DNA from: Paenibacillus castaneae
GTDB lineage: Bacteria; Bacillota; Bacilli; Paenibacillales; Paenibacillaceae
Assembly: GCF_002884445.1 (NCBI RefSeq)
Contig: NZ_KZ614144.1
Span: 5,692,712-5,756,711, forward strand
Length of the DNA: 64,000 bases
Reading direction: 5' to 3'
A program made the translations under genes and the position numbers. Shown here one piece after another: positions 9,165 through 18,397 of the stretch. Position 1 is the first letter of the stretch, and each line of letters opens with the position of its first letter. The notes below the pieces were generated by a model that had not been told where the DNA came from, did no database searches, and saw nothing but the letters and a program-made list of their open reading frames with translations.

Positions 9165-11900
9165 TTAATGTTTTATGCCAACAGTCAGAATCTCGCATGG
9201 ACCGACTGCCATATTAATGGATTGCCCGTTACTCGTCAACAATTCGCCTTCACTCTCAAGCACATCGCTCTTATAGGCTTGGCCTAGTGCTGGAGCAGAC
9301 TCGCCTGCTGAGAATGACAGTTCCGCAGCTGCCAGCTTCATATTATACCATCTAAGAAGGTAATCACCGGATTGCTCGTTAACTTTCAACGAGGAGAAAG
9401 CTAAGCTGCTGCCTTCCCAATCGAATAGTGAGCCGGCAGGAGCCAGCTTGCCTTGATGAACCTCAGTTTGACTTACGGTCCAAGGCACTTGGAACTGATA
9501 CGCTGCTGCATAAGCACCAGAATCCACGCCATCTCCGCTATGCGGAAGGATGATCAAGCTGAAGCTCTGCTCGCCGAGACATTGTGCCTCCGGTGTAGGG
9601 AATACGCCCCAATCTCCCAGCTCAGCTACTGCACGAAGCAATGTGACAGCGATTGTATTGCGGCCATCACGTAATACTTCATATTCGTTCAAGCCTAAGT
9701 TTGCAACGGTCATTCCTGCGTTCTCGCCGCTGACATCGACGAATGCTTGCTGATGCTGTGCATTGCTCGGATTAACCCACTCAACTGCCGGCTCATTATC
9801 GCGCTCAGCAATTTCGAAGATTGAATCCGCATGATGTACGTTCGTTACCAAATCAGTCGGGAACAGAACGCGAACGCGGTGATCCTTCGCCTGATTGTTG
9901 AATGAGGAGTTCCATTCTACACCTTGACCGTTATGAGTAATACCGATTTCGGTACGAATTGTAAACGGAACGGTACGCTCTGTGCGCTGTGACTTCCGGT
10001 CAGGGAAATAAACCGCCTCACGCTTCTCAAGCTCAAAATACTCGTCTGCCGAAGCAGGGACTGCCCACTCATGTACAATTTCGAATACGGCGCGGTAAGC
10101 CGTGTTCTCCTTAAGATGAATGCTGGCTGGAAGCCCCTTCGTCGTTAACGCTTGCTCGCCATTTGGCTGTTTGTACATATATTCATTACCGATGTCGCCT
10201 GTGTTCTCGTATACACCAAGATCACGGTACACTTGATTCGTGCGTTTATCGGTTATATGAAATGATCCATCGCTTTCGATATCAATACGAAGCCATTCAT
10301 TCTCTAGTGCATGTGAACCCGCAACTAGCGAATCCTGCGGCTGTTCCGCAGTCTTAGCATCATGTACCCATGCGTATGTCGCCAGGCCAAGTGCTGATAC
10401 TTGCTCCGCTTCGAATGATAAACGCACTTTACGGCTCATATAAGGCTGGCGGAATTTATCATCCGGCAAATCGTAGCCGAATTGCAGTCCCATATCGACC
10501 ATCGAATGAGCGATAGCCTTGCCATTACGGTCAACAAGCGTTCTTCCCGTTACATCGATGCCGTACATTTTCTGATTCATCTCATCAAGCTTCAAGCCGT
10601 CACGGAAATAAATACGCGCGACATCAAGCTCAACTTCAATGACTCCGCTCCGCTTCCAGCCAGTCGTATTATATACGACGAATGGAAGAGCATCCTCGCC
10701 GTATTGGGCAAAGACGGAAGTATCGACTGCACCCGCTATCGCGGTTTTGCTCTCATCGATAATCGCTTCCGCGACATGACGGCTCTTGTCGAAGCGTGTA
10801 ACCATCTCACGGTGAACCTCGTCCACACTGCAGCCGCAAATGCTGTCATGCGGATGGTTCTGCATTAGCGTTTTCCAAGCATACGTAAACAAATGATGCG
10901 GATATTCATGCCCAAGCGAATAAGCAAGGGCAGCAAGCGGTTCAGCTACTTTCTCCAGCATCGCTTGACCAAGCTGATTCATTTGTTTCAAATACACACG
11001 AGCTGATGCCGTATTAACAAGCGTAGACCAGCCGTCTGTGCGTTGGCTGCGAAGCTCGCCCTTCACGACAGACAATTCGCGAGTAAGAGAATCATTCACA
11101 GAAGCCAAATAATCTTCAAAATTGGAATGGATGAAATCCGTGTCTGGGAATAGACGTCTTGCTGTATCAAGTGCTTCTGACAAATCCTGTTGAATCGGCT
11201 GATGGTCACAGCCATTCATGAACAAGAGTTGGCCAGTCGCAGCATATTTCTCTGCTTCTGCAAGCTTACGATCCCAATATTCTCTAGATTCTGCTTCATC
11301 AGTCGGCACTTCCATACCGTTGCAATACCAGTTGGCGAACAATACGCCAAGTACACGTGAACCGTCCGGACCTTCCCAGATCAGCTCGGAGAAGGAAGAT
11401 TCGTAATCGGAATCGGCAACCGTATTGTTGAAGCCAGTCGGCTTAACGCCTCTTCCGAATACAGCATTGTCAATGCCAGCTTGCTTCAAAATTTGCGGCG
11501 CTTGGCCAATATTACCGAATGTATCCGGGAAGTAACCAACCTTCGCAATTGTGCCGTAACGGCTTGCATCATGATGGCCGATTTGCAAATTGCGAATATT
11601 TGCTTCACTGCTGGTCAGGAACGCATCCTGCAAAATATACCAAGGCCCGATAGGAATACGGCCTTCTTTGATGTAACGTTCAAGGCGCTCCCTGTTCTCT
11701 GGGCGTACCTGCAAATAATCTTCTAAAATAATCGTTTGACCATCCAAATAAAAGCTTTTGAAATTCGGATCGGTATCAAGCGTATGAAGCAGTGTATCCA
11801 TCAATTTCACAAGCAGGACATGATGCTTCTCATATGGTAAATACCATTCACGGTCCCAGTGGGTATGCGAGATGATATGAGCGGTTCTTTTATCGGACAT
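9165..11900 (-). CDS. Alpha-mannosidase, glycoside hydrolase family 38
   Basis: Retaining exo-alpha-mannosidase of 911 residues without a signal peptide, hence cytoplasmic. HTHWDREWY at residues 12-20 carries the zinc-binding His and Asp. GYFPDTFGN at 122-130 holds the nucleophile Asp126, and HPHDSICGC (about 345) is the third family motif. The large C-terminal beta-domains of GH38 follow, and length is typical of bacterial MngB/YbgG-like enzymes. RBS GAGGTG precedes the ATG. Last gene of the importer-GH125-glycosidase operon. Probably trims imported manno-oligosaccharides; phosphorylated substrates as for MngB are less likely, since the importer here is ABC type. Confidence 0.93.
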   Translation of the reverse strand: MSDKRTAHIISHTHWDREWYLPYEKHHVLLVKLMDTLLHTLDTDPNFKSFYLDGQTIILEDYLQVRPENRERLERYIKEGRIPIGPWYILQDAFLTSSEANIRNLQIGHHDASRYGTIAKVGYFPDTFGNIGQAPQILKQAGIDNAVFGRGVKPTGFNNTVADSDYESSFSELIWEGPDGSRVLGVLFANWYCNGMEVPTDEAESREYWDRKLAEAEKYAATGQLLFMNGCDHQPIQQDLSEALDTARRLFPDTDFIHSNFEDYLASVNDSLTRELSVVKGELRSQRTDGWSTLVNTASARVYLKQMNQLGQAMLEKVAEPLAALAYSLGHEYPHHLFTYAWKTLMQNHPHDSICGCSVDEVHREMVTRFDKSRHVAEAIIDESKTAIAGAVDTSVFAQYGEDALPFVVYNTTGWKRSGVIEVELDVARIYFRDGLKLDEMNQKMYGIDVTGRTLVDRNGKAIAHSMVDMGLQFGYDLPDDKFRQPYMSRKVRLSFEAEQVSALGLATYAWVHDAKTAEQPQDSLVAGSHALENEWLRIDIESDGSFHITDKRTNQVYRDLGVYENTGDIGNEYMYKQPNGEQALTTKGLPASIHLKENTAYRAVFEIVHEWAVPASADEYFELEKREAVYFPDRKSQRTERTVPFTIRTEIGITHNGQGVEWNSSFNNQAKDHRVRVLFPTDLVTNVHHADSIFEIAERDNEPAVEWVNPSNAQHQQAFVDVSGENAGMTVANLGLNEYEVLRDGRNTIAVTLLRAVAELGDWGVFPTPEAQCLGEQSFSLIILPHSGDGVDSGAYAAAYQFQVPWTVSQTEVHQGKLAPAGSLFDWEGSSLAFSSLKVNEQSGDYLLRWYNMKLAAAELSFSAGESAPALGQAYKSDVLESEGELLTSNGQSINMAVGPCEILTVGIKH

Positions 11901-11919
11901 GGTTGTACACCTCTTCTTG

Positions 11920-14900
11920 TTAATGATCGTTAGACGGCAATACCGTTACGTCCACCTGATCTGGCCGATAGACGGACAGCAGCCCACCGTTGTTATCTAC
12001 TGCAAATAATACGGATCGCTCTTTCTCCAGCATGAATGTGTACCTTATGCCTGTTACAGGGTCTTGTACCTCAATTTCAACATCCATGCTGAACTCGGAT
12101 ACGAATGTAAGCAGCGCTCCGTCTTGGAAGGTCAGCTTACGGCCATAAACACCTGGCAAATGTCCGCCTTTGATCCATTTCAGCTCCTCGCTGCAGCCTG
12201 CTGCTGCGAGTGCATATTGATAAATCGCCGAGATCGGCTCGATACGATCATTCAGCTCAACTGGCAGCGGGCACCAAAGGATACGCCCTTTGCCATGAGA
12301 AATCTCGATAAGCTGGTTGCCATCTGCCTCAGCAGCATCTACCACAGCTTCCTTCCACACCTGCGCAATTCGGCGGTTTCCGTAAGAAACAGGCAGCATG
12401 CGATCGCCGATGCGCAGCATCTCCTCGCGGCGCACGTTGACTAGCTCTCTTGCGCCAAGCAGATCCGAATGACGCTCGACTGGCCGCCAATACGCATCAA
12501 GGCTTGTTGGGCCCGTGATCAGGAGTGTAGCTCCCGAATGCTCGATATAAGCAAGAAGCCTATCGAATGCAGCGTCATCTATATTATGAGCGCTCGGAAC
12601 AATAACCAGCTTGGCAGGATTTGCTTCCAACTCGTTCAAATGATATTCCGATACGCCCCGGAACGGTTTGTTCAGCTCGTACGTGAGTACGCGAGTTGCT
12701 TTGGTCGTGGCATCAAATGCCAGCTTCCGGTTAGAGAAATCATTGGAGTAAGGGAAAACAACAGCGGTATCCTCAAGCTCGCGACCGGTGAATAAGTCTC
12801 TGATCTCTTCCATGAAGCGTCCGAAATCATAAGATACATCTGCCTCTGGCTTCTCCGTACCGTCTGCTCGAAGTGCCCCAATATGTGATTCATTTGCATT
12901 GTCCATATAGAAGTTGGTATTCCAAATCCATTGAACAGCGCCCGCTCCACCAGTTGCAAATGCATATGCATATTTGCGCTCCAGTATGCTTCTGAGCTCT
13001 TCCTCCGAACGCTTGGCGCGACCTTCCGGCGTCTCGACATACATGATGCCGGTTTCCTGTACGAGATTAGGCTTATCCGCTGTCTTAGCGAAAATGCTAT
13101 CCCATACGAGATGATCGTTCAGCCACCAAGAGTGCACCGTTGTATAATCAACAGCTTCGCCATAGAAGAACGGGGAAGGCCTTTGCGCGCCGAGCGCTTC
13201 ATCCTGTCCAACTGTAACCATATGGTCCGGGCATTCATCTTTGATCGTATCGTAGAGCTCCCTCGCCCAGCGGTTATGCATATCCATCGAGAACAGTGCA
13301 TAATCCAACCAACGTGTACCCTTCTTGCCTTGGTGCATGTCTTGAACGTCAAAGTTTATTTCCTCTGGTTCTGGCGGCAATGCCGCTTCAAAGCTTGGCA
13401 GCTGCTCTGGTGTCATGTTCCATAGCTTCTGCAGCTGCTCCACCGAACCATGACGCTCCTTCAGCCAAGCCGCATAAGCAGCCTTCTCAAAGGAATCTCG
13501 TGCTGATCTTGGACCATCAGAGAAGATACGAGGTGGATCAAACATGGACGGTTCATTGATTAAATCCCAGTCCACATGCTTAGATTGCTTATGGCGCGAG
13601 ACGATTGCACGAATGAATCGTTTCTGTGCCTCAACACTTCTCGGATCAAGATAAGGATTCTCCCCTTCCCACGTTTCTGGCGTGAAGGAGAAGAACGTAA
13701 ATGTAATTTGTAAATCATGGCGCTTCGCTGTAAGCAGAAACGCGTCGATCGAGCGGAGCACTTCCTCGGAAGCATGCCCGTCCACCTGCATGATATTCCG
13801 GTAAGCCGTCCATATGCCGGTTCTGATCCAGTTAATGCCTGCCTTCCGCATCTGAGCCATATCCCGATCCCAAACGGAAGCATTCGGTAAAAATAAAAAC
13901 TTGCGAGCGACGTCCGAGGTCATATACGTCATGCCGACAACAGGCATCGGTCTGCCGTCCTTCACAAAATAATCACGTTCGCTCCTAACGGGATTGCCTT
14001 CCGCAAGCAATGCCCTATCAAAGCCCCAGAAGCCTTGTTGAAGCATACGCACTTCACCGCTGGTTGACTCTGCTCTGCATTCTACCTTGTAATAACCGCT
14101 CACAAGTGTAAGTGATACAGGTATCCGAATGATTTGCTGCTTGCTAGCTGCTTCTACATTCAGGCTGCTAGTCCAGCGCTGCTCCGGCTGACTCTCATGC
14201 TCAACTACGATAGAAAAGCTCCAGCTAACAGCTGGATTCGTTTGCTCAGCAGAACGACTAAGTTGCTCTACCTGCAGCGTCAACATAGCACGTTCTCCCG
14301 GCTCGTAGGAAGCGTAGTTTGGCTTCAGCCAAAGATTCGTAACCCCTGCTGCGCAATAATCCGCCCAGCGATGAATTTCCTGAACTCCGCCACTCTGCCA
14401 GAACTGTTCGGTCAGCGGCTGATTAACGAACAACCAGCGCGCACCCCCAAACTTGCCGTTCATGTTCTCCCATAGCACAACGGGAGCGGCAACTTCTCTT
14501 CCTTCAGATGAGATACCCTTTAAGAGCGGGTACAATTTGGCATCCATTGGTCCTGCTGAACCCATCTGATGTGGCAAATCACTGGTTTTGGTTACATGGG
14601 GCACTAAGTTCCAAGTGCCTGAAACCTCAAACATCGCTTCCTTGCCTTGAAGCAGCGGAATATCCCCATATGCTGACAGCGTCTTGATCGGCGCTGCGCT
14701 TACCGGCAAAATTTCATGGATATGAAGCTCACGGTGATAAGCGGTTTGCTGGCCTTCCGCTTCCCATAATCCTGCTTCATTTCTGGATACCGGACTTTTG
14801 AACGGCGCTCCGCCAATGCTGACAAAGCCTCCACCGCGTTTTAGAAATGCTAATATATCGCTCCACGCTTCCTTAGGGAAATAAGGCGCATGCATATTCA

Positions 14901-15054
14901 CAAAAGTGCCGCCCTCCGCTGCGCGAAGCGCCTTGCTTAGCTCATTGGCGCTAACAACATTCCCCTGTTGAAGGAGCTGCTCTTCTGAGATTGAACTTAG
15001 GCGTGTATGTGACGGAAACGATGGATCATAAAAAATAATGGAGCTTATGCTCAT
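11920..15054 (-). CDS. Clan GH-A glycoside hydrolase (GH42/GH5-like), 1044 aa
   Basis: Cytoplasmic retaining glycosidase predicted from a TIM-barrel with both clan-A carboxylates visible: DLINEP with acid/base Glu501, and VQETGIMY with nucleophile Glu667. Residues 1-240 look like a GATase/trimerisation-type Rossmann region, 240-350 a beta-sandwich, 355-745 the barrel, and the remainder another Rossmann-like region plus a small beta domain, an arrangement reminiscent of GH42 proteins. The start overlaps the GH125 stop by 4 bp (ATGA), so the two are translationally coupled. Substrate unknown; context suggests a beta-linked mannoside or the beta-linked core of a mannose-rich glycan. Confidence 0.8.
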   Translation of the reverse strand: MSISSIIFYDPSFPSHTRLSSISEEQLLQQGNVVSANELSKALRAAEGGTFVNMHAPYFPKEAWSDILAFLKRGGGFVSIGGAPFKSPVSRNEAGLWEAEGQQTAYHRELHIHEILPVSAAPIKTLSAYGDIPLLQGKEAMFEVSGTWNLVPHVTKTSDLPHQMGSAGPMDAKLYPLLKGISSEGREVAAPVVLWENMNGKFGGARWLFVNQPLTEQFWQSGGVQEIHRWADYCAAGVTNLWLKPNYASYEPGERAMLTLQVEQLSRSAEQTNPAVSWSFSIVVEHESQPEQRWTSSLNVEAASKQQIIRIPVSLTLVSGYYKVECRAESTSGEVRMLQQGFWGFDRALLAEGNPVRSERDYFVKDGRPMPVVGMTYMTSDVARKFLFLPNASVWDRDMAQMRKAGINWIRTGIWTAYRNIMQVDGHASEEVLRSIDAFLLTAKRHDLQITFTFFSFTPETWEGENPYLDPRSVEAQKRFIRAIVSRHKQSKHVDWDLINEPSMFDPPRIFSDGPRSARDSFEKAAYAAWLKERHGSVEQLQKLWNMTPEQLPSFEAALPPEPEEINFDVQDMHQGKKGTRWLDYALFSMDMHNRWARELYDTIKDECPDHMVTVGQDEALGAQRPSPFFYGEAVDYTTVHSWWLNDHLVWDSIFAKTADKPNLVQETGIMYVETPEGRAKRSEEELRSILERKYAYAFATGGAGAVQWIWNTNFYMDNANESHIGALRADGTEKPEADVSYDFGRFMEEIRDLFTGRELEDTAVVFPYSNDFSNRKLAFDATTKATRVLTYELNKPFRGVSEYHLNELEANPAKLVIVPSAHNIDDAAFDRLLAYIEHSGATLLITGPTSLDAYWRPVERHSDLLGARELVNVRREEMLRIGDRMLPVSYGNRRIAQVWKEAVVDAAEADGNQLIEISHGKGRILWCPLPVELNDRIEPISAIYQYALAAAGCSEELKWIKGGHLPGVYGRKLTFQDGALLTFVSEFSMDVEIEVQDPVTGIRYTFMLEKERSVLFAVDNNGGLLSVYRPDQVDVTVLPSNDH

Positions 15055-16370
15055 AGCAATTCATCCTTCATTGCTTTGTAAACGAGCTGTGAGAATAAGC
15101 TGTTTGACCATGCGAACCATTTGCGTGTGAAAATGGACGGATCATCTGAATGGAAGCCTTCATGCATATAGCCTGTATCCCCATCAGTTGCTTCCAGCAT
15201 GTCAATTAGAGCCAGCTTTTCTTCCTTGCTGGTAGCCGTTAGTCCTTGCATCGACAATCCCATATGCCAAATGTAGCCTGGAGGCGTATGCGGACTGCCG
15301 ATTCCCTTCGCTGCTGTTCCTTCATAGTAGAACGGATTATGCTTGCTTAGGGCAAATTTTCTTGTATTTTGATAAATCGGATCTTCCGAAGTTGTATAAC
15401 CAAGGTAAGGAATCGACATCAAGCCTGGCGTACCCGCATCATCCATCAGGCAATAGTTGCCGAAGCCATCTGTCTCATATGCATAGATAGGACCGAATTC
15501 TGGATGCTGATAAATACCGTACAGTTGAATACCGTGATCGACATCATCCTCAAGCTTCTTCAGCTCTTTAACGAAGTCCATATCACGGAATACCCACTCT
15601 GCAATCTCTCTCATTTGACGCAGCGCAACTACAGCGAACATATTCGCTGGTACATTGTAATGGAAATCGCAAGCATCATCGCTTGAACGGAAGCCTGACC
15701 AGATCATTCCTGTATAGTTAACAGGCATTCCTAAGCCATTATTGCGCAGTGAATCCGTCGGAATTCCGTTGTCACGAGTAAAGCGATATGGTGATTTTTC
15801 GAAGTGGTGCTGTTCTGTCTTCCATAGCTCTACGATACGGCGCATCGCTGCTTTAAAGCCTGAATCAAAAATATCAGTCAGCTCTGTTTCCTTCCAATAG
15901 GCATGCGCAAGGCGCATCGAGAAGCAGATCGAATCCAGCTCGAACTTACGCTCCCATACCCATGGGGACATTTCTGTCTCATCCGTCGTATTCCAGTGCC
16001 AGTCGTTAGCGGACTCATTGAATGCATTCGCATAAGGATCAATTTGAATGTAAGCGATATGGCGTTTGATAAGACCGCCGATAATACGCTGCAAATCCTT
16101 ATCTTCTTTAGCGAATGGTACATAATGAATGACCTGCTCCACTGAATCGCGCAGCCATAGTGCAGGAATATCACCTGTAATGACAAAGGTTGTGCCATCA
16201 TCCATCAGCTTCGTTGTCGTTTCGAGCGTATTAGGGAAGCAGTTTTTGAACAATTGAAGCAGTTTAGGGCGATGCGCCAGCTTCTGCTCTGCTTCCTTCA
16301 GCACATCTTGAACCGCTGCCGGCAGCGTTAGCTCCGGCAACGGGATTTTTGGCAATCGAAATTGTTCCAT
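15051..16370 (-). CDS. Exo-alpha-1,6-mannosidase, glycoside hydrolase family 125
   Basis: The 439-residue protein matches GH125, inverting alpha-1,6-mannosidases with an (alpha/alpha)6 barrel. Family stretches include PALWLRDSVEQV near residue 70, NESANDWHWN and WSGFRSSDDACDFHYN. No signal peptide, so it acts on imported oligosaccharides. AAAGGAG precedes the ATG. It lies between the permeases and the other two glycosidases. GH125 with GH38 in one operon points to breakdown of alpha-mannan or N-glycan-type oligomannosides. Confidence 0.93.
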   Translation of the reverse strand: MEQFRLPKIPLPELTLPAAVQDVLKEAEQKLAHRPKLLQLFKNCFPNTLETTTKLMDDGTTFVITGDIPALWLRDSVEQVIHYVPFAKEDKDLQRIIGGLIKRHIAYIQIDPYANAFNESANDWHWNTTDETEMSPWVWERKFELDSICFSMRLAHAYWKETELTDIFDSGFKAAMRRIVELWKTEQHHFEKSPYRFTRDNGIPTDSLRNNGLGMPVNYTGMIWSGFRSSDDACDFHYNVPANMFAVVALRQMREIAEWVFRDMDFVKELKKLEDDVDHGIQLYGIYQHPEFGPIYAYETDGFGNYCLMDDAGTPGLMSIPYLGYTTSEDPIYQNTRKFALSKHNPFYYEGTAAKGIGSPHTPPGYIWHMGLSMQGLTATSKEEKLALIDMLEATDGDTGYMHEGFHSDDPSIFTRKWFAWSNSLFSQLVYKAMKDELL

Positions 16371-16402
16371 ATTATAAATACTCCTTTAGCAATATGTCGT
16401 TA

Positions 16403-17329
16403 TTATTCCTTAACGGCACCAACCGTCAAGCCTTGGATGAAATATCTTTGGAAGAACGGATAAGCGAAAACAATCGGACCAGTTGCTAGAACAACCATTG
16501 CCATACGTGACGTATCCTGCGGCATGGATTGCAGAACACCCATGCTTAGTGAAGCATTTTGTGAATTTTGCATAATGAATTGCATACTATTCTCAATCCG
16601 CATCAGCATGGACTGGAGCGGCACTAAATTCGGTGTGTTAATGTACAGCAATGCATTAAACCAATCATTCCAATAGCCCAGCGTGCTGAACAAAGCAATG
16701 GTTGCGAGACCCGGCAGCGACAAAGGCAGCACAAGCTTGAAGAAAATGCCAAACTCTCCCGCTCCGTCGATTTTCCCTGACTCGATAATGGCATCCGGTA
16801 CCATTGTCGAGAAAAACGTACGTAGGATCATAATGTAAAAGGCGTTGACCGCAAGCGGCAAGATGAGTGCCCAAATCGAATCTTTAAGTCCAAGAAGCTG
16901 TGTAACTACGATATATGTCGGTACGAGACCACCGTTAAATAGCATTGTAAAGAAAGCGAAAAAGGCAAAAAATCCACGATATTTAAAGCTGCGACGCGAA
17001 ATTGCATAAGCAAAAAGTGCTGTAAATACAACACCTATGACCGTTCCAATAACCGTTACGGCTATCGTAACACCATAGGACCGGAGCAACTGATCCCCCG
17101 CTTTAAATAGATAGCTGTAAGCCTCAAGACTCCATTTTTCCGGAAATAGCGAATAGCCGTTCTTGGCTAGCGTTGACTCATCTGTAAACGAAATAATCGT
17201 AACGAATAAGAACGGAAATACACATAATAAAGCAAATATACCAGCCACGGAATGGAATCCGATATTCCAAATGGGCGTTAACTTATGAAAATCGCGAGAT
17301 TTCGCTTTTCCAACATTTTCAACGGACAC
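16403..17329 (-). CDS. Sugar ABC transporter permease, LplC/YtcP type
   Basis: Second permease of a CUT1-family oligosaccharide importer, 308 residues, GTG start at 17329 with GGGAGG eight bases upstream. Hydrophobic segments are spaced as in MalG-type permeases, and the coupling loop reads ESGKIDGAGEFGIFFKLVLP (EAA motif). Length and C-terminus (FFQRYFIQGLTVGAVKE) are typical of the LplC family. No ATPase gene is nearby; CUT1 systems of this type commonly use a shared MsmX-like ATPase encoded elsewhere. Confidence 0.92.
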   Translation of the reverse strand: MSVENVGKAKSRDFHKLTPIWNIGFHSVAGIFALLCVFPFLFVTIISFTDESTLAKNGYSLFPEKWSLEAYSYLFKAGDQLLRSYGVTIAVTVIGTVIGVVFTALFAYAISRRSFKYRGFFAFFAFFTMLFNGGLVPTYIVVTQLLGLKDSIWALILPLAVNAFYIMILRTFFSTMVPDAIIESGKIDGAGEFGIFFKLVLPLSLPGLATIALFSTLGYWNDWFNALLYINTPNLVPLQSMLMRIENSMQFIMQNSQNASLSMGVLQSMPQDTSRMAMVVLATGPIVFAYPFFQRYFIQGLTVGAVKE

Positions 17330-17379
17330 AGCGATTTTCCTCCCTTCGCAATGCTAGTTCCAGCAAATTTCTTATTTGA

Positions 17380-18318
17380 CTAGAACAAAGCATTGTCTTT
17401 ATTGAATTTACGAACAATTCCGTTCGATGTAATAACAAGAACGAATCCAATGATCGACTGATACAAACCAGCTGCTGTACTCATGCCGATTTCACCCGTT
17501 GATTTAAGACCGCGATAAACATAAGTGTCGATAACATTCGTTACGCTGTAAAGCGTTCCAGAGTCTCGCGGCACTTGATAGAATAGCCCGAAATCCGCAT
17601 AAAAGATCTTACCGATCGCAAGCAGTGTTAATATCGTAATGAGCGGTGTCAGCATCGGAATCGTGATGTTCCGGATTTGCTGCCATTTGTTTGCGCCATC
17701 GATCATTGCTGCTTCGTAAAGCGATTTATCGATACCCATGATGGCTGCCAAATAGATAACACTGTTATAACCGACTGATTTCCATAGAAACACGACGACT
17801 ATAATAATCGGCCAATAAGTTGGATCTGAATACCAGTTCACAGGATCGATTCCAAACCAGCTAAACATATGGTTAACAACGCCTTTATCCAAGCTCAAGA
17901 AGCTGAATGCGAAATAGCCGACGATAACCCATGATAGGAAGTATGGCAAGAACATACCTGTCTGATAAACCTTAGCTAATTTTTTGTTCGTAATTTCAGC
18001 GAGCATAATGGCCATCGCAACAGCAATGACAAGGCCAAGCACGATAAAAAATATATTATAGAGAACGGTATTGCGCGTTATGATATAAGCGTCATTTGTA
18101 CTAAACAAAAATTTAAAGTTCTGTAGTCCTACCCATTTACTTTGGATAATGCTGGCAAGAAATCCATCACGGCTGTAACGGTATTCCTTAAACGCAATAA
18201 CCATACCGGCCATCGGCAAATAGGAGAAGAAGATGAACCATAGTGTAGCTGGAAGAACCATGATCAGCATCGCTTTATTTTTGTTAATATCTTTGAAAAA
18301 CCGCCCTAAGGCTCCCAC
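17380..18318 (-). CDS. Sugar ABC transporter permease, LplB type
   Basis: First permease of the importer, 312 residues. It starts at GTG 18318 with AGAGGTG five bases before; the overlapping ATG two bases upstream is out of frame. The EAA loop reads YEAAMIDGANKWQQIRNIT. The C-terminus IVRKFNKDNALF is the usual LplB ending. It lies 79 bp after the binding-protein gene and forms the heterodimeric channel with the next permease. Confidence 0.92.
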   Translation of the reverse strand: MGALGRFFKDINKNKAMLIMVLPATLWFIFFSYLPMAGMVIAFKEYRYSRDGFLASIIQSKWVGLQNFKFLFSTNDAYIITRNTVLYNIFFIVLGLVIAVAMAIMLAEITNKKLAKVYQTGMFLPYFLSWVIVGYFAFSFLSLDKGVVNHMFSWFGIDPVNWYSDPTYWPIIIVVVFLWKSVGYNSVIYLAAIMGIDKSLYEAAMIDGANKWQQIRNITIPMLTPLITILTLLAIGKIFYADFGLFYQVPRDSGTLYSVTNVIDTYVYRGLKSTGEIGMSTAAGLYQSIIGFVLVITSNGIVRKFNKDNALF

Positions 18319-18397
18319 ATGATCACCTCTCTGTAGTCAGATTAATGAGAGAAGGTATGAATGGAATGCGAAGCACTCCCCTCATACCTCTCATATA

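Noticed and set aside
12931..13425. 164-codon plus frame inside the clan-A glycosidase gene
   Set aside because: Shadow frame without a start context or family pattern.
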